Numbered from the stretch's first letter, positions 25,910 to 35,532 are shown. The stretch: 64,000 bases of DNA from Desulfobaculum sp044987625 (GCF_044987625.1 NZ_JBJDSB010000002.1:248001-312000), one strand, 5' to 3'. Made by a program: numbers and translations. Notes: generated from the letters alone by a model not told the origin.

Positions 25910-27344
25910 CGGTCAACACCATTTGGCGCGCGGCCTTGGTTTCGTCCAAACGGGAGACGGGCAGCGTGGTGGGTGCGGCCTTCACCGCGTCCGGGTCTGT
26001 CCGGGCGGTGCGCAGAATGTCGATGAGGGCGTCGGCGAAGTCGTCCAAGGTGGACTTGGCTTCGGTCTCCGTCGGCTCAATCATCAGGCACTCGGGCACG
26101 ATGAGCGGGAAGTACACCGTGGGCGCGTGGTAGCCTTTGTCGAGCAGAGCCTTGCCTACGTCCAGCGCGCGGACGCCGCCAAGATCGTCCCCGGTGACCG
26201 AGGCCACGAACTCATGCATGCAGATGCGGTTGTGCGGAACGTGCAGGTCCTTCTCAAGGCGTTTGCGCAGGTAGTTTGCCGCCAAGACGGCATTTTCGCT
26301 GACGCGGATAAGCCCCTTGCGGCCAAGGCGCACGATGTAGGAATACGCTTTGAGATAGACGCCGAAGTTGCCGTAAAACGGGGCCATGTAGCCGATGCTC
26401 TTCGGGTGGTCGTAGTCGAGGACAAAGCGGCCGTCCTCCAGCTTCTTTACGCGGGAGACGGGCAGGAAGGGCCGCAGGCGCTCGCAGACGCCAACCGGAC
26501 CGGAACCCGGTCCGCCGCCGCCATGGGGCGTGCCGAAGGTCTTGTGCAGGTTCAGGTGCACCACGTCAAAGCCTGCATCGCCAACGCGCATTTTGCCGAG
26601 GATGGCGTTCATGTTTGCGCCGTCGTAGTAGAGTAGGGCGTCCACGCCGTGGACCATTTCCACAATCTCGGGCAGGTGCTGCTCAAACAGCCCAAGGGTG
26701 TTGGGGCAGGTGAGCATGACGGCGGCGACGTCGTCGTCCAGCGCCTCGCGCAGGGCCTCGGGGTCCACCATGCCGTCCTTGGACTCAATGGAGACGATGT
26801 CGAACCCGGCGAGGTGGGCGGAAGCGGGATTGGTGCCGTGGGCGGAGTCCGGGACGATGACCTTGGACTTCTGGTTGCCCTTGTCGGCGTGGTAGGCCGC
26901 AATGAGCATGGCGCCCGTCAGTTCGCCGTGCGCGCCCGCCATGGGGTGCAGGGTGTAGGCGGCCATGCCTGTGGTTTCGCAGAGCAGGTTTTCCAGCTCA
27001 TGCATGACTTCCAGCGCGCCTTGGGTGAAGTGTCCTGCGCCCTTCAGTTGGGCCATCAGCGGGTGCAGACGGGTGAAGCCGGGCAGGGTGGCGGCCTGTT
27101 CCATGAACTTAGGGTTGTACTTCATGGTGCAGGAGCCAAGGGGATAGAACGTGCTGTCGACGCCGTAGTTGAGGTGAGACAGGCGCGTAAAGTGGCGCAC
27201 CACGTCCAATTCGCCAAGTTCGGGCAGGTTGGCCGGGGTGGAGCGGCGCATGCCTTCGGGCAGAAAGTCCGCCGTGCAGCAGTCCGGCTTGGAGATGCAC
27301 ACGCCCCGGCGGCCGGGGGTGGACTGGGCAAACATGGTTTTCAT
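25899..27344 (-). CDS. gcvPB: Glycine dehydrogenase (decarboxylating) subunit 2
   Basis: 481 residues, the C-terminal half of the split P-protein. The PLP lysine is in HLNLHKTFGTPHGGGGPG (about residue 270), preceded by DGANMNAILG. It decarboxylates glycine together with GcvPA and passes aminomethyl to GcvH. ATG overlaps the gcvPA stop (ATGA). Confidence 0.97.
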   Translation of the reverse strand: MKTMFAQSTPGRRGVCISKPDCCTADFLPEGMRRSTPANLPELGELDVVRHFTRLSHLNYGVDSTFYPLGSCTMKYNPKFMEQAATLPGFTRLHPLMAQLKGAGHFTQGALEVMHELENLLCETTGMAAYTLHPMAGAHGELTGAMLIAAYHADKGNQKSKVIVPDSAHGTNPASAHLAGFDIVSIESKDGMVDPEALREALDDDVAAVMLTCPNTLGLFEQHLPEIVEMVHGVDALLYYDGANMNAILGKMRVGDAGFDVVHLNLHKTFGTPHGGGGPGSGPVGVCERLRPFLPVSRVKKLEDGRFVLDYDHPKSIGYMAPFYGNFGVYLKAYSYIVRLGRKGLIRVSENAVLAANYLRKRLEKDLHVPHNRICMHEFVASVTGDDLGGVRALDVGKALLDKGYHAPTVYFPLIVPECLMIEPTETEAKSTLDDFADALIDILRTARTDPDAVKAAPTTLPVSRLDETKAARQMVLTDDA

Positions 27345-28675
27345 CGCAGCAGGCCTCCCATCATCTCGGCAAGGATGCCCACATCCTCGCTGGTATGCTT
27401 TTCTGTACAGGCCACCAGCAGGCAGTCCTCAAGGCCATCGTAGTAGCGGCCAAGGGGGAAGCCCGGCACGTAGCCGCGCTCCGTCAGGCGGTCCACCACC
27501 TCATAGGCGGGAACGGGCAGGCGGATGGCGAACTCGTTGCAGAAGGGGGCGTCCGACAGCATCTGTACGCCGGGCAGGGCGGTGAGGCGCAGGGCGGCCT
27601 CGTGCGCGGTGTGCGAGGCCTTGAGGGCCACGCGCTCCATGCCGCAGGGGCCAAGCAGGCTCATGTAGGCCAGCGCGCGCAGGGCGCACAGGGACTGGTT
27701 GGAGCAGATGTTGGAGGTCGCCTTCTGCCGCCGGATGTGCTGCTCGCGCGCTTGCAGGGTCAGCACATAGCCGGTGCGGCCTTCCGTGTCTGTGGTGCGT
27801 CCGGCGATGCGGCCGGGCATTTGGCGGACCATCTTCTTGGTGCAGGTCATGATGCCAAGGTACGGGCCGCCAAAGGACAGCGGCATGCCCAGGCTCTGGC
27901 CCTCGGCGACGGCGATGTCCGCGCCCATCTCGCCCGGCGTCTTGAGGACGCTTTGCATGAGCGGATACATGGAGATGACGCTTTTGGCCTTCACCGAGCG
28001 GGCGTGTTCGCACAGGGCGGTGAAGTCGTTGACGTTGCCGAAGAAGTTGGGATTCTGCACCACCACGGCGGCGGTGGCGTCGTCCACGGCGTCAATGAGG
28101 GCGTCGATGTCGGTGTTGCCGTCCTTGTGGGGGACGGTGACGAGGTCCAGCTTGAGGTTGGACGTGTAGGACGCCAGCATGATGCGGTAGATGGGAGAGA
28201 GGGCCTCGCTGATGACGAGCTTGGTGCGCTTGGTGGCGCGCACGCCCATCATCATGGCCTCAAAGATGGCGGAGCCGCCGTCGTAGACCGAGGCGTTGGC
28301 GCAGTCCATGTCCAGCAGTCTGGCGATGGCTGTTTGGTATTCGAAGATGGCTTGCAGGGTGCCCTGCGAGGCTTCGGGCTGGTAGGGCGTATAGGCTGTG
28401 GCGAATTCGCCACGGTTGGTCAGGGTGTCGACGGCGGCGGGGATGTGGTGGTCATAGAACCCCGCCCCAAGAAAGCTGACGACATCCACTTTGTTTTTGG
28501 CGGCCAGACGCTCCATATGCGCCATGACTTCCATTTCACTTTTGCCTTCGGGCAGGTTGAAGCTGGCGGGTCGCAGTTGTGGCCCGATGTCGGCAAACAG
28601 CTCATCCATGGACGAAACGCCCACGGTGTCGAGCATTTGCCTTGTTTCGTCCTCGGTGTGCGGGACGTACGGCAT
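27341..28675 (-). CDS. gcvPA: Glycine dehydrogenase (decarboxylating) subunit 1
   Basis: 444 residues, the N-terminal half of the P-protein. It begins with the typical YVPHTEDE segment and keeps GAGFYDHHIPAAVD, YTPYQPEASQG and NICSNQSLCALRA. CAGGAGCACC precedes the ATG. Second gene of gcvH-gcvPA-gcvPB-lpdA. Confidence 0.97.
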   Translation of the reverse strand: MPYVPHTEDETRQMLDTVGVSSMDELFADIGPQLRPASFNLPEGKSEMEVMAHMERLAAKNKVDVVSFLGAGFYDHHIPAAVDTLTNRGEFATAYTPYQPEASQGTLQAIFEYQTAIARLLDMDCANASVYDGGSAIFEAMMMGVRATKRTKLVISEALSPIYRIMLASYTSNLKLDLVTVPHKDGNTDIDALIDAVDDATAAVVVQNPNFFGNVNDFTALCEHARSVKAKSVISMYPLMQSVLKTPGEMGADIAVAEGQSLGMPLSFGGPYLGIMTCTKKMVRQMPGRIAGRTTDTEGRTGYVLTLQAREQHIRRQKATSNICSNQSLCALRALAYMSLLGPCGMERVALKASHTAHEAALRLTALPGVQMLSDAPFCNEFAIRLPVPAYEVVDRLTERGYVPGFPLGRYYDGLEDCLLVACTEKHTSEDVGILAEMMGGLLR

Positions 28676-28701
28676 GGTGGTGCTCCTGCGGGGGCTTGAG
28701 G

Positions 28702-29082
28702 CTAGTGGGAATCGGCGCTAACGACGGCTTCGTACTCCTCGGGCGTGAGCAGGCCCTCGGGCTGGGCGGAGAGGGTGATGGTGAACATCCAGCCGCTGGC
28801 GTACGGGTCTTCGTTGACCTTTTCCGGGGCGTCTTCCAGTTCCTCGTTCACGCTGGCCACGGTGCCGGCGACGGGGGCGTAGATTTCGCTGGCGGCCTTT
28901 ACGGACTCCACGGAGCCGATTTCGTCCCCAACCTCAAACGATTCGCCAACTTCGGGAAGCTCCACATAGGTCAGGTCGCCAAGCTGCTCCTGCGCGAAAT
29001 GGGTGATGCCGATGGTGGCGGTTTCGCCCTCTATGCGTACCCATTCGTGGGATTTGGCGTACAGCAGGTCTTTTGGAATCAC
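28702..29082 (-). CDS. gcvH: Glycine cleavage system H protein
   Basis: 126 residues. The lipoyl lysine is Lys62 in GSVESVKAASEIYAP, and the SHEWV and DLTYVELP segments are typical. The start is a GTG at 29082 preceded by a near-perfect AAGGAGG; the longer frame upstream is not supported. First gene of the operon. No gcvT lies in the operon, and I see no glycine riboswitch in the 280 bases upstream. Confidence 0.95.
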   Translation of the reverse strand: MIPKDLLYAKSHEWVRIEGETATIGITHFAQEQLGDLTYVELPEVGESFEVGDEIGSVESVKAASEIYAPVAGTVASVNEELEDAPEKVNEDPYASGWMFTITLSAQPEGLLTPEEYEAVVSADSH

Positions 29083-29290
29083 GGTCGCACCTCCTTGGTG
29101 TATGGCCGGGGCCCGGCGCTGCGGCGCATGGGCCGTTCGGATGGATTGTCGTGTTGCGGCGTGGGACGCAAAACACAGCGCGTCCGAGCACACTGCGGAC
29201 ATATCCTTTTGCAGAAATGCGTGCAAGGGGAGAGTGTTAGAGAGATGCTAAAGAACGCTGCGCGGAAAAGGCGGGGGCGCACAGCGCGCC

Positions 29291-29325
29291 GAAAGAGGAC
29301 GAGCCGCCGGGTGCGGCCGTCCTCT
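29291..29325 (-). terminator. Probable terminator after the receiver-domain gene
   Basis: On the - strand, GAGGACG pairs with CGTCCTC and GCCGC with GCGGC across one bulged base, followed by TTTC. It lies about 45 bases after the stop. The short T-run keeps confidence moderate. Confidence 0.5.
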
Positions 29326-29368
29326 ATGGTTGACAAGAGTGGTGAAGGGGACGAAAAGAACGGGCGTC

Positions 29369-29803
29369 CTATGCCTCCACGGCTTTGCCTTGTCCCTCCT
29401 TGAGCTGGATGGACAACCCAAGGTTGCGCATCTCGTTCAGGAGTGTTTTCTTGCGGATGGGCTTGACGAGGTAGGACGTGGCTTCGCCAAGAAAGAAGGC
29501 GTCGTGCAGTTCCTTGGTATCGTCAAGGGCGGAAATCATCACCGTCTTGATGCGGGCCTCATCGGAGATGCCGCGTTCGGTTTCGATTTCGCGGATTTCC
29601 TGAAGCGCTTCCTGCCCGTCCATGTTCGGCATGATGATGTCAAGGCAGATGAGGTCGTAGGGTTCGTCATTGTTGAGCGAACGCTTAAAGGCCTCCACCG
29701 CCTCTTCGCCATCAACGGCAACATCGCAGTATCCGTAGGGATACAGTATTTTCTGCATGAGCCGCCGGCTGTCGAAGTCGTCGTCGACTATCAGAAATCG
29801 CAT
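29369..29803 (-). CDS. Single-domain response regulator (CheY-like receiver)
   Basis: 144 residues, receiver domain only. Acidic pair Asp8/Asp9, phosphoacceptor Asp55 in LICLDIIMPNMDG, the Ser in MISALDD and the Lys in YLVKPI are in place. With no output domain it probably acts by protein contact, as CheY or Spo0F do. The ATG at 29803 follows GGGGGAA; an ATG at 29815 lacks a ribosome-binding site. No kinase is adjacent. Confidence 0.92.
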   Translation of the reverse strand: MRFLIVDDDFDSRRLMQKILYPYGYCDVAVDGEEAVEAFKRSLNNDEPYDLICLDIIMPNMDGQEALQEIREIETERGISDEARIKTVMISALDDTKELHDAFFLGEATSYLVKPIRKKTLLNEMRNLGLSIQLKEGQGKAVEA

Positions 29804-29972
29804 CGGTTCCCCCATATGTTGTGAGTATCCTGCGTAATGTGTTCCTTAAAGGATTTTGCCGCGCGTTGCAATATTCGCCAACAGGTTGAGATGCTTGGCA
29901 AGAGGGCGTAAAGTGCATTTGCCTGCGTCCGGGAAGGCCCGTGGCGCGCGATTTTTTGCGGAGTGATAAATA

Positions 29973-30308
29973 ATGGATTTCTTTCGTGCCATCGGCATTT
30001 CTTTTTTTCTGACCGTGGTTTTGGCCACATCGGCCATGGCGGCTGGGCCGGGCAGCGCGGTGAACCCGTGGCTGGCCTCGGCTGTACGCATAGGGGCCAT
30101 GGTGCTGACCTTTGCCGGCATCATCTTCTTTTTGCGGTATCTGTACGGCCCGAAAGGAAAATTCCGGCCGAAGGAATTTGGCACGGAGCATATAGACGAG
30201 CGCCGTCAGCGCAAGGCCGCCCTAGCGGACCTGCGGCGCGACGTGGCAAAGGGGCGGATATCGAAAGACGAATATGCCGCCGAGCGAGAGAGGATTGAAC
30301 GCGCATGA
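29973..30308 (+). CDS. Small membrane protein with C-terminal SHOCT-like segment
   Basis: 111 residues: an N-terminal hydrophobic segment that may be a signal peptide (cleavage after AMA), a second transmembrane segment at about 40-57, and a basic tail ending in ALADLRRDVAKGRISKDEYAAERERIE, which matches the short C-terminal SHOCT pattern. Function unknown. Its last bases overlap the start of the HD-domain gene (ATGA). Confidence 0.65.
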   Translation: MDFFRAIGISFFLTVVLATSAMAAGPGSAVNPWLASAVRIGAMVLTFAGIIFFLRYLYGPKGKFRPKEFGTEHIDERRQRKAALADLRRDVAKGRISKDEYAAERERIERA

Positions 30309-31108
30309 AGACTTTTGACATAACGCCGCACCTTGCCTTTTTTGACGAGTATGTGCGGCGGTTTCGTGGCAACAGCGACGAGGACAGGGAAAATGTGGAC
30401 CTGAAGCGGGACCACAGCCTGCGTGTGCTGGATGAAGCCCGTATGATTACCGCCAGCCTCAGCGGCGACGGCAACATGACGGCCGAGCTGATGCATCTGG
30501 TGCATCTGGCCGCGCTGTATCACGACCTTGGGCGCTTTCCGCAGTATGCGCGCTGGCGCACCTTTGACGACAGCGTGTCCGAGAATCACGGCCGCCTTGG
30601 CCTCAAGGCCCTGCGTGAGGAAGGCGTGATTGCGGACCTGCCCGAGGCCCAGCGCAAGCTGGTGCAGACCGTGGTCTGCCTGCATAACCGCCGTTTTATG
30701 CCGCGCGGGCTGCCTGCGGACGTGGACACCGCCCTGCGGGTGGTGCGCGACGCGGACAAGCTGGACATCATCCGTGTGGTGCTGTCCTACTTCAGCCCGG
30801 ACGCGCATGAAAACTCTGTGGTGACCCTTGGCCTTGTGGATGATCCGGCTTCGTATACGCCGGTTCTGCTGGAGCGCCTCGCCTCCCACAAGCAGGCCAA
30901 GTACACGGAGATGCAGTATTTCAACGACTTCCGGCTCATGCTCATGAGCTGGACCTATGATTTGAACTTCGCCGCCAGCAAGATGGCGGTTCTGGAGCGC
31001 GGGTTCTTTGATGCATTGGCGCAGGGCTTGCCGGACAAGCCGGAACTGCGCGATGCGGTCCGCCGTGTCCGGCGCGACCTGGAGGCCCGTCCCGCCTGCT
31101 CCGCCTAG
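30305..31108 (+). CDS. HD-domain phosphohydrolase
   Basis: 267 residues. The HD motif is LYHDLGRF with His73/Asp74, with a preceding ligand His37 (RDHSLRV) and a later DADKLD. The fold is that of metal-dependent phosphohydrolases such as nucleotidases or ppGpp hydrolases; the substrate cannot be read. Translationally coupled to the small membrane protein upstream. Confidence 0.85.
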   Translation: MKTFDITPHLAFFDEYVRRFRGNSDEDRENVDLKRDHSLRVLDEARMITASLSGDGNMTAELMHLVHLAALYHDLGRFPQYARWRTFDDSVSENHGRLGLKALREEGVIADLPEAQRKLVQTVVCLHNRRFMPRGLPADVDTALRVVRDADKLDIIRVVLSYFSPDAHENSVVTLGLVDDPASYTPVLLERLASHKQAKYTEMQYFNDFRLMLMSWTYDLNFAASKMAVLERGFFDALAQGLPDKPELRDAVRRVRRDLEARPACSA

Positions 31109-31135
31109 CGTTTTGCTCAGGCACTGCATGCGACA

Positions 31136-31172
31136 AGCGCCCCGATACGGCATGGCCGTGGCGGGGCGCTTT
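31136..31172. terminator. Terminator between HD-domain and PilZ-domain genes
   Basis: AGCGCCCCG pairs with CGGGGCGCT around an inner hairpin ACGGC-ATG-GCCGT; TTT follows on the + strand. The flanking genes converge. Confidence 0.75.
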
Positions 31173-31196
31173 GCGTCTGGTGGGGGCGGGGCGGTG

Positions 31197-31880
31197 TTAG
31201 GGTGTTAACAGTTCCGAAACACGTTCCACATAGGCGTCGATGTGCTCCATGACGTGCTCCGGCACGTCCGCAAAGCGGATGCCGATGTCCGTGCCCGCCG
31301 CACTGCGGGAGATGCGCCGCACGCAGCCCGTGAGCAGGTTGCCGGGACCGGTGGCCAGAAAGATGGCGCTTTCAATGCCCACTTCGTCGTTGATATCAAC
31401 GGCATGGTCCGAGCCGGTGAGGCTGATGCGGCAGCCGCCGGTGCTGATGTCCGTGATGACGGTGTCCATCAACTCGCCCCGTAGCCAGACCGAAGCGGGG
31501 AAGGAGCATTCCACCCTATGGCGTTGGCGCAGATTGTGGGATTCCACAGATGTTGGAAAGTCGAGAAACAGCAGTCGTTGGGGCTTGGCGATGCGCCCTT
31601 GCACTGCGGTGACAAAGCCCCAGACGTTGCCGTCCTTGATGTAGCGGACCACCACGGTGTTGCCGGTGTAGGTGTGGTCGTACACATCCGGGTGCGTGGC
31701 GGACGGGGGCATATGCACGATGAAGCAGCGTCCTCTGTCCTGCCCGATGTAGTGGGTGGGTATGCGTTTGCCGAGGCCTGCCGCGTCGAGCACAAGGCGT
31801 GTTCCGGGACGCAGGTGGTACAGGCTGCCCGGAATGCTGCTGGACCGTGGTTGTGTGGCGGAAGCGTGTGTCTGTGTCAT
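31197..31880 (-). CDS. PilZ-domain protein, YcgR-like (c-di-GMP effector)
   Basis: 227 residues. The N-terminal half has the beta-barrel character of the YcgR flagellar-brake domain; the PilZ domain starts with RQRHR (the RxxxR c-di-GMP clamp) and contains DISTGGC (the DxSxxG loop). It probably binds c-di-GMP and controls motility or adhesion. The ATG at 31880 follows AGGAACC and is preferred to the longer frame at 31946. Confidence 0.87.
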   Translation of the reverse strand: MTQTHASATQPRSSSIPGSLYHLRPGTRLVLDAAGLGKRIPTHYIGQDRGRCFIVHMPPSATHPDVYDHTYTGNTVVVRYIKDGNVWGFVTAVQGRIAKPQRLLFLDFPTSVESHNLRQRHRVECSFPASVWLRGELMDTVITDISTGGCRISLTGSDHAVDINDEVGIESAIFLATGPGNLLTGCVRRISRSAAGTDIGIRFADVPEHVMEHIDAYVERVSELLTP

Positions 31881-32075
31881 GGTTCCTGTTGCATGGTTGA
31901 GTCTGCGAATATGGAAGCGTGTGGCATAGGCGGCCATGAGGGACAATAGGATTTTCGCCTAAAGAGGTGGGGATTTCTCACAGGAGCGACAAGGTTCTTT
32001 TTTGGCGGGAAATGGGATACCGTTTTTTTCAGGCACGGCAATGAACTTCGACCATCATATGCAAGAGAGACTGGC

Positions 32076-32822
32076 GTGACTGCGGAAGCTGAACAGACTG
32101 TCGACATCACGGAAATGCCCCTTGAGGGAATTGCCGCCTATTGGCTGTCCCTCAAAAAGATTATGGGAACCAAGGTCACGGCCAAGGCCGCGCAGGAGGA
32201 AGCCGAGCGCACCGAAGAGCCGTACATCAAATATTTACTTGAGACGGCCTTCACCGGCCTGACGGACGAGCAATTCCGGCGCGTGTGCGTCATCCGCGCG
32301 CAGACGTCCCTTGATGGACTGCGCCAGCGCCTTGGCCTCATGCGCGAGGCGCACCTGTCCATGGCGGCGGGGGAGAATCCGCGCAAGTCGCTGGTGCGCA
32401 TGGCCGCGTGCTTTCCCTGCCAGCACATGCCGGAGGAAAAAATCACCCGCATGGCGCTGGAGATGGTCAAAAAGGCGCGTTCGGGCAACACGCAGGACTA
32501 TCTGGTCACCGTGGATACCCGCATGCCCGCCGATCAGTTGCTGGTCAAACTGATGTTTTACGTCATCTGGGCGCGGCACGAGGGGACAAGCACCATCGAG
32601 CCCTTTGCCGAGAGTTCCCGGTGTGTCTTCTTTCGCGAGGGATTGACCCTCGTCAGCGACGGCTTCGACCGGAGCTTTATCAAAACCTGTCTGGATGCCC
32701 GGTACGACGGCATCCTGCACGAGGCGGAACGCAAAATGGCCATGGCGGCGGAGCTTGCCACGGCCCTGCGCACGCGCTGTTCCTATGAGGACATGTTCGC
32801 GGTGGCGCAGGCGTATTTGTAG
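32076..32822 (+). CDS. Conserved-looking cytoplasmic protein, function unknown
   Basis: 248 residues, GTG start preceded by AAGAGAGACTGGC. Mostly alpha-helical by composition, no signal peptide or transmembrane segment. It has two separated cysteines in MAACFPCQHMPEE and a regular helical C-terminus ending SYEDMFAVAQAYL. I do not recognise the family. It is followed after 41 bases by the RluD-CoaE fusion. Confidence 0.7.
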   Translation: MTAEAEQTVDITEMPLEGIAAYWLSLKKIMGTKVTAKAAQEEAERTEEPYIKYLLETAFTGLTDEQFRRVCVIRAQTSLDGLRQRLGLMREAHLSMAAGENPRKSLVRMAACFPCQHMPEEKITRMALEMVKKARSGNTQDYLVTVDTRMPADQLLVKLMFYVIWARHEGTSTIEPFAESSRCVFFREGLTLVSDGFDRSFIKTCLDARYDGILHEAERKMAMAAELATALRTRCSYEDMFAVAQAYL

Positions 32823-32863
32823 CGCGCCTCATCCCTCTTTAGCCAAACGAGATACAGCAGAGT

Positions 32864-34552
32864 ATGCAAAGCGATAGACCTACCGGCGACGTCAGCGAGA
32901 ATGGCGTCTGGAGTGCTGTGGTCCCCCGGACCATGGCCGGTGAGCGGCTGGATGTGTTTTTGTCCTCGGCCTTCAAGGACGGCGGCCTCTCGCGCAGCAA
33001 GATTCAAAGCCTTATCAAGTCCGGCAGCGCCAGCGTGGACGGCGAAGTGGCCCGCAAGCCCAAGCTCAAGCTCTCCGGCGGCGAGACCATCGCCCTTACG
33101 GTGGACCTCCCCTCGGCGGAGCTTGCGCCGGAGGATGCGCCCTTGGACGTTATCCACGCCGATGAGCACCTTGTGGTGGTCAACAAGCCGTGGGGGCTGA
33201 CGGTTCATCCCGCCCCCGCGCAGCCAAGCGGCACCCTTGTGAACCGCTTGGCGCATCACTTTCCCGCCATAATGAGCATGGAGGGCGAGCGCCCCGGCGT
33301 TGTCCACCGCATCGACAAGGACACTTCTGGACTGCTGCTTGTGGCCCTTGATGAAAAGACGCGCCTTGCCCTCAGCGCCGCCTTTGCTGGGCGTGATGTG
33401 GACAAGGACTATCTTGCCATTGTCCATGGCGTGCCGCAGGACGAGTCCTCGGGCCGACAGACCGGCACCATCGACGCCCCCATCGGCCGCGACCCCAAAA
33501 GCAAGACCAAGATGGCCGTGGTGGACAAGGGCGGGCGTGAGGCGCTGTCCGAGTGGGAAGTTTTGTGGTCCAGCCCTGACGGGCAGGCCAGCCTTGTGCG
33601 GGTGCACATCTACACCGGGCGCACGCATCAGATTCGTGTGCACATGGCCCACATCGGCCATCCGCTCATGGGCGATGCCATCTACGGCGCGCGCCAGCAC
33701 AAGGAGTGGCTGCGCGACTCCGGCCATGACGCATCCCTTGCTCCCCGCCAGATGCTGCATGCGTGGCGGCTTGGCTTCACGCATCCCGAGACGGAACAGG
33801 ACATGCGCTTTGTGCTTGAGCCGCCCGAGGATTTCCGCCGCCTGCTGTTTACGCTGGCGCGGACCACGGTTCGCGTTGGCGTGGTGGGCATGCCCGGTTG
33901 CGGCAAGTCCGCGCTGTCGGGCTTTTTGCGTGAGGCCGGGGTGCCGGTCTTTAGCGCCGACGATGCCGTTGCCGCGCTCTACGAGCACGGCGAGGACGGC
34001 TGGACACTTGTCCGCCGCCGCTTTGGCGAGGAGTTCGCCCCGGATGGCGAGCCTGTGGCCAAGGGCCGTCTGTTTGCCGGGATGCGCCAGTCCGAGGACT
34101 TCCGGCGCGAGGTGCTCGACATTGTGCATCCCCTTGTGCAGCACCGGCTTGAGGAGTTTTGGGCGCAGCATGCGGACGCTCCCGTTGCCGTTGCCGAGGT
34201 GCCGCTTTTGGTCGAAGGCGGCTGGGACGAGCGGGGAATTGTGGATATGGTTGTTGGTGTGCATTGCCCCGAGGCCGTCCGCCGTGGCAGACTGGAAGAC
34301 CGGGGCTGGGACGAGGCCACCATGGCCGCGCTGGAGGCGTGGCAGTGGTCCGAGGCTGACAAGCTGGCCCGCTGCGCCCATGTGGTGGACAACAGCGGCA
34401 CCTTGGATGACCTGCACGCCGAAGCCCAGCGTCTGCTCCAGCGTATCGACGCCGACAGGCGCGCCGATGAGGAGCGCGAGCACCAGCGTATTATGGCGCT
34501 GTGGAGCGGCGATAAAGACGCCTCCGCCGGCGCGGACGCGACAGCCTCGTAG
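32864..34552 (+). CDS. Fusion of RluA/RluD-type pseudouridine synthase and dephospho-CoA kinase
   Basis: 562 residues. Residues about 23-85 are an S4 RNA-binding domain; about 95-325 a pseudouridine synthase with catalytic Asp151 in HRIDKDTSGLLL and the later GRTHQIRVH; about 336-525 a dephospho-CoA kinase with P-loop GMPGCGKS (342-349), FSADDAV and the ending segment with AEVPLLVEGGWDERG. The C-terminus is a charged tail. The fusion joins rRNA modification to the last step of CoA synthesis. The frame is continuous with no stop between the halves, so this is a real fusion unless the assembly is wrong; I recall similar fusions in relatives. Confidence 0.92.
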   Translation: MQSDRPTGDVSENGVWSAVVPRTMAGERLDVFLSSAFKDGGLSRSKIQSLIKSGSASVDGEVARKPKLKLSGGETIALTVDLPSAELAPEDAPLDVIHADEHLVVVNKPWGLTVHPAPAQPSGTLVNRLAHHFPAIMSMEGERPGVVHRIDKDTSGLLLVALDEKTRLALSAAFAGRDVDKDYLAIVHGVPQDESSGRQTGTIDAPIGRDPKSKTKMAVVDKGGREALSEWEVLWSSPDGQASLVRVHIYTGRTHQIRVHMAHIGHPLMGDAIYGARQHKEWLRDSGHDASLAPRQMLHAWRLGFTHPETEQDMRFVLEPPEDFRRLLFTLARTTVRVGVVGMPGCGKSALSGFLREAGVPVFSADDAVAALYEHGEDGWTLVRRRFGEEFAPDGEPVAKGRLFAGMRQSEDFRREVLDIVHPLVQHRLEEFWAQHADAPVAVAEVPLLVEGGWDERGIVDMVVGVHCPEAVRRGRLEDRGWDEATMAALEAWQWSEADKLARCAHVVDNSGTLDDLHAEAQRLLQRIDADRRADEEREHQRIMALWSGDKDASAGADATAS

Positions 34553-34679
34553 AGCACGGTTTTTGACTGCGCGTATGGACCGGGGCGGGCGGATGAGCCG
34601 CCTGTCCCCGGGCGCGCCGTGCTCCTGCCGTCCCGTGACGTTGGCTTAACACTTCGTAACGCAAGCAGGGAGGCCCTTC

Positions 34680-35420
34680 ATGTTCCCCATTCGCGACAAT
34701 ATCCCCCGCGTGCACAAGCCCTACGCGGTTTGGGCGCTCATTGTCGCGAACACCATCGTCTTTGCCTTCACCATCTATATGCCCGAGCGTGAAGCCGCGC
34801 TGATGTTTCATCTGCTGGGCGTGGTGCCCTCGCGCTTTGCCGACCCCGTTCTCGCCAGCAGTTTGGGCTATCCGCCCGGCGGATTCTACGCCTTTTTTTC
34901 CTACATGTTTCTGCACGGCAGTTGGATGCATTTCATCGTCAACATGTGGACGCTGTGGATTTTTGCGGACAACATTGAGGATGTGATGGGCCCGGTGCGG
35001 TTTGTGCTCTTTTATCTGCTGTGCGGGCTGGCCGCGCTGGTGGCGCATATGTTGTTCAACCTGCATTCGCAGGTGCCCGTGGTGGGGGCCAGCGGGGCCA
35101 TCGCCGGGGTGATGGGGGCGTATTTTTTGCTCTACCCTCACGCTCGCGTCATTACCGTTATTCCCATCGTCATCATTCCCTTCATTATTGAGATTCCGGC
35201 CATTGTGTACCTTGGCGTGTGGTTCTTTTCACAATTCTTTTCCGGGGTGTTTTCCGCCATTTCGCCGGAGCAGGGCGGCGGCATTGCGTGGTGGGCGCAT
35301 GCCGGGGGCTTTGTGGCCGGAATGGTGCTATTGCCCGCATTTCGCATGAAGGGACGCTGCTATTTTTGCCGGATTCCCGAGGGCGACCCCGGAGCCGCGC
35401 GCTCGCGCAGGCGGCATTGA
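34680..35420 (+). CDS. Rhomboid-family intramembrane serine protease
   Basis: 246 residues with six or seven transmembrane segments. The catalytic dyad is Ser138 in GASGAIAG and His207 in WWAHAGGF; HGSWMHFIVNMW supplies the oxyanion-side His and Asn. The C-terminus is short and basic with a CYFC pair. Substrates unknown. GGGAGG precedes the ATG. Confidence 0.94.
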   Translation: MFPIRDNIPRVHKPYAVWALIVANTIVFAFTIYMPEREAALMFHLLGVVPSRFADPVLASSLGYPPGGFYAFFSYMFLHGSWMHFIVNMWTLWIFADNIEDVMGPVRFVLFYLLCGLAALVAHMLFNLHSQVPVVGASGAIAGVMGAYFLLYPHARVITVIPIVIIPFIIEIPAIVYLGVWFFSQFFSGVFSAISPEQGGGIAWWAHAGGFVAGMVLLPAFRMKGRCYFCRIPEGDPGAARSRRRH

Positions 35421-35532
35421 AAACGGCCGTCACCGCCCATACGAGAGTGGACATTTTTCAGATTCTGATTATGTCTTTGGGGCGCTTCGGGCTTACGTGC
35501 CGTTGCGAGAAACCACCGAAAGGAACCGCGAT

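Noticed and set aside
29083..29290. Possible glycine riboswitch upstream of gcvH
   Set aside because: No tandem aptamer-like conserved core could be seen on the - strand.
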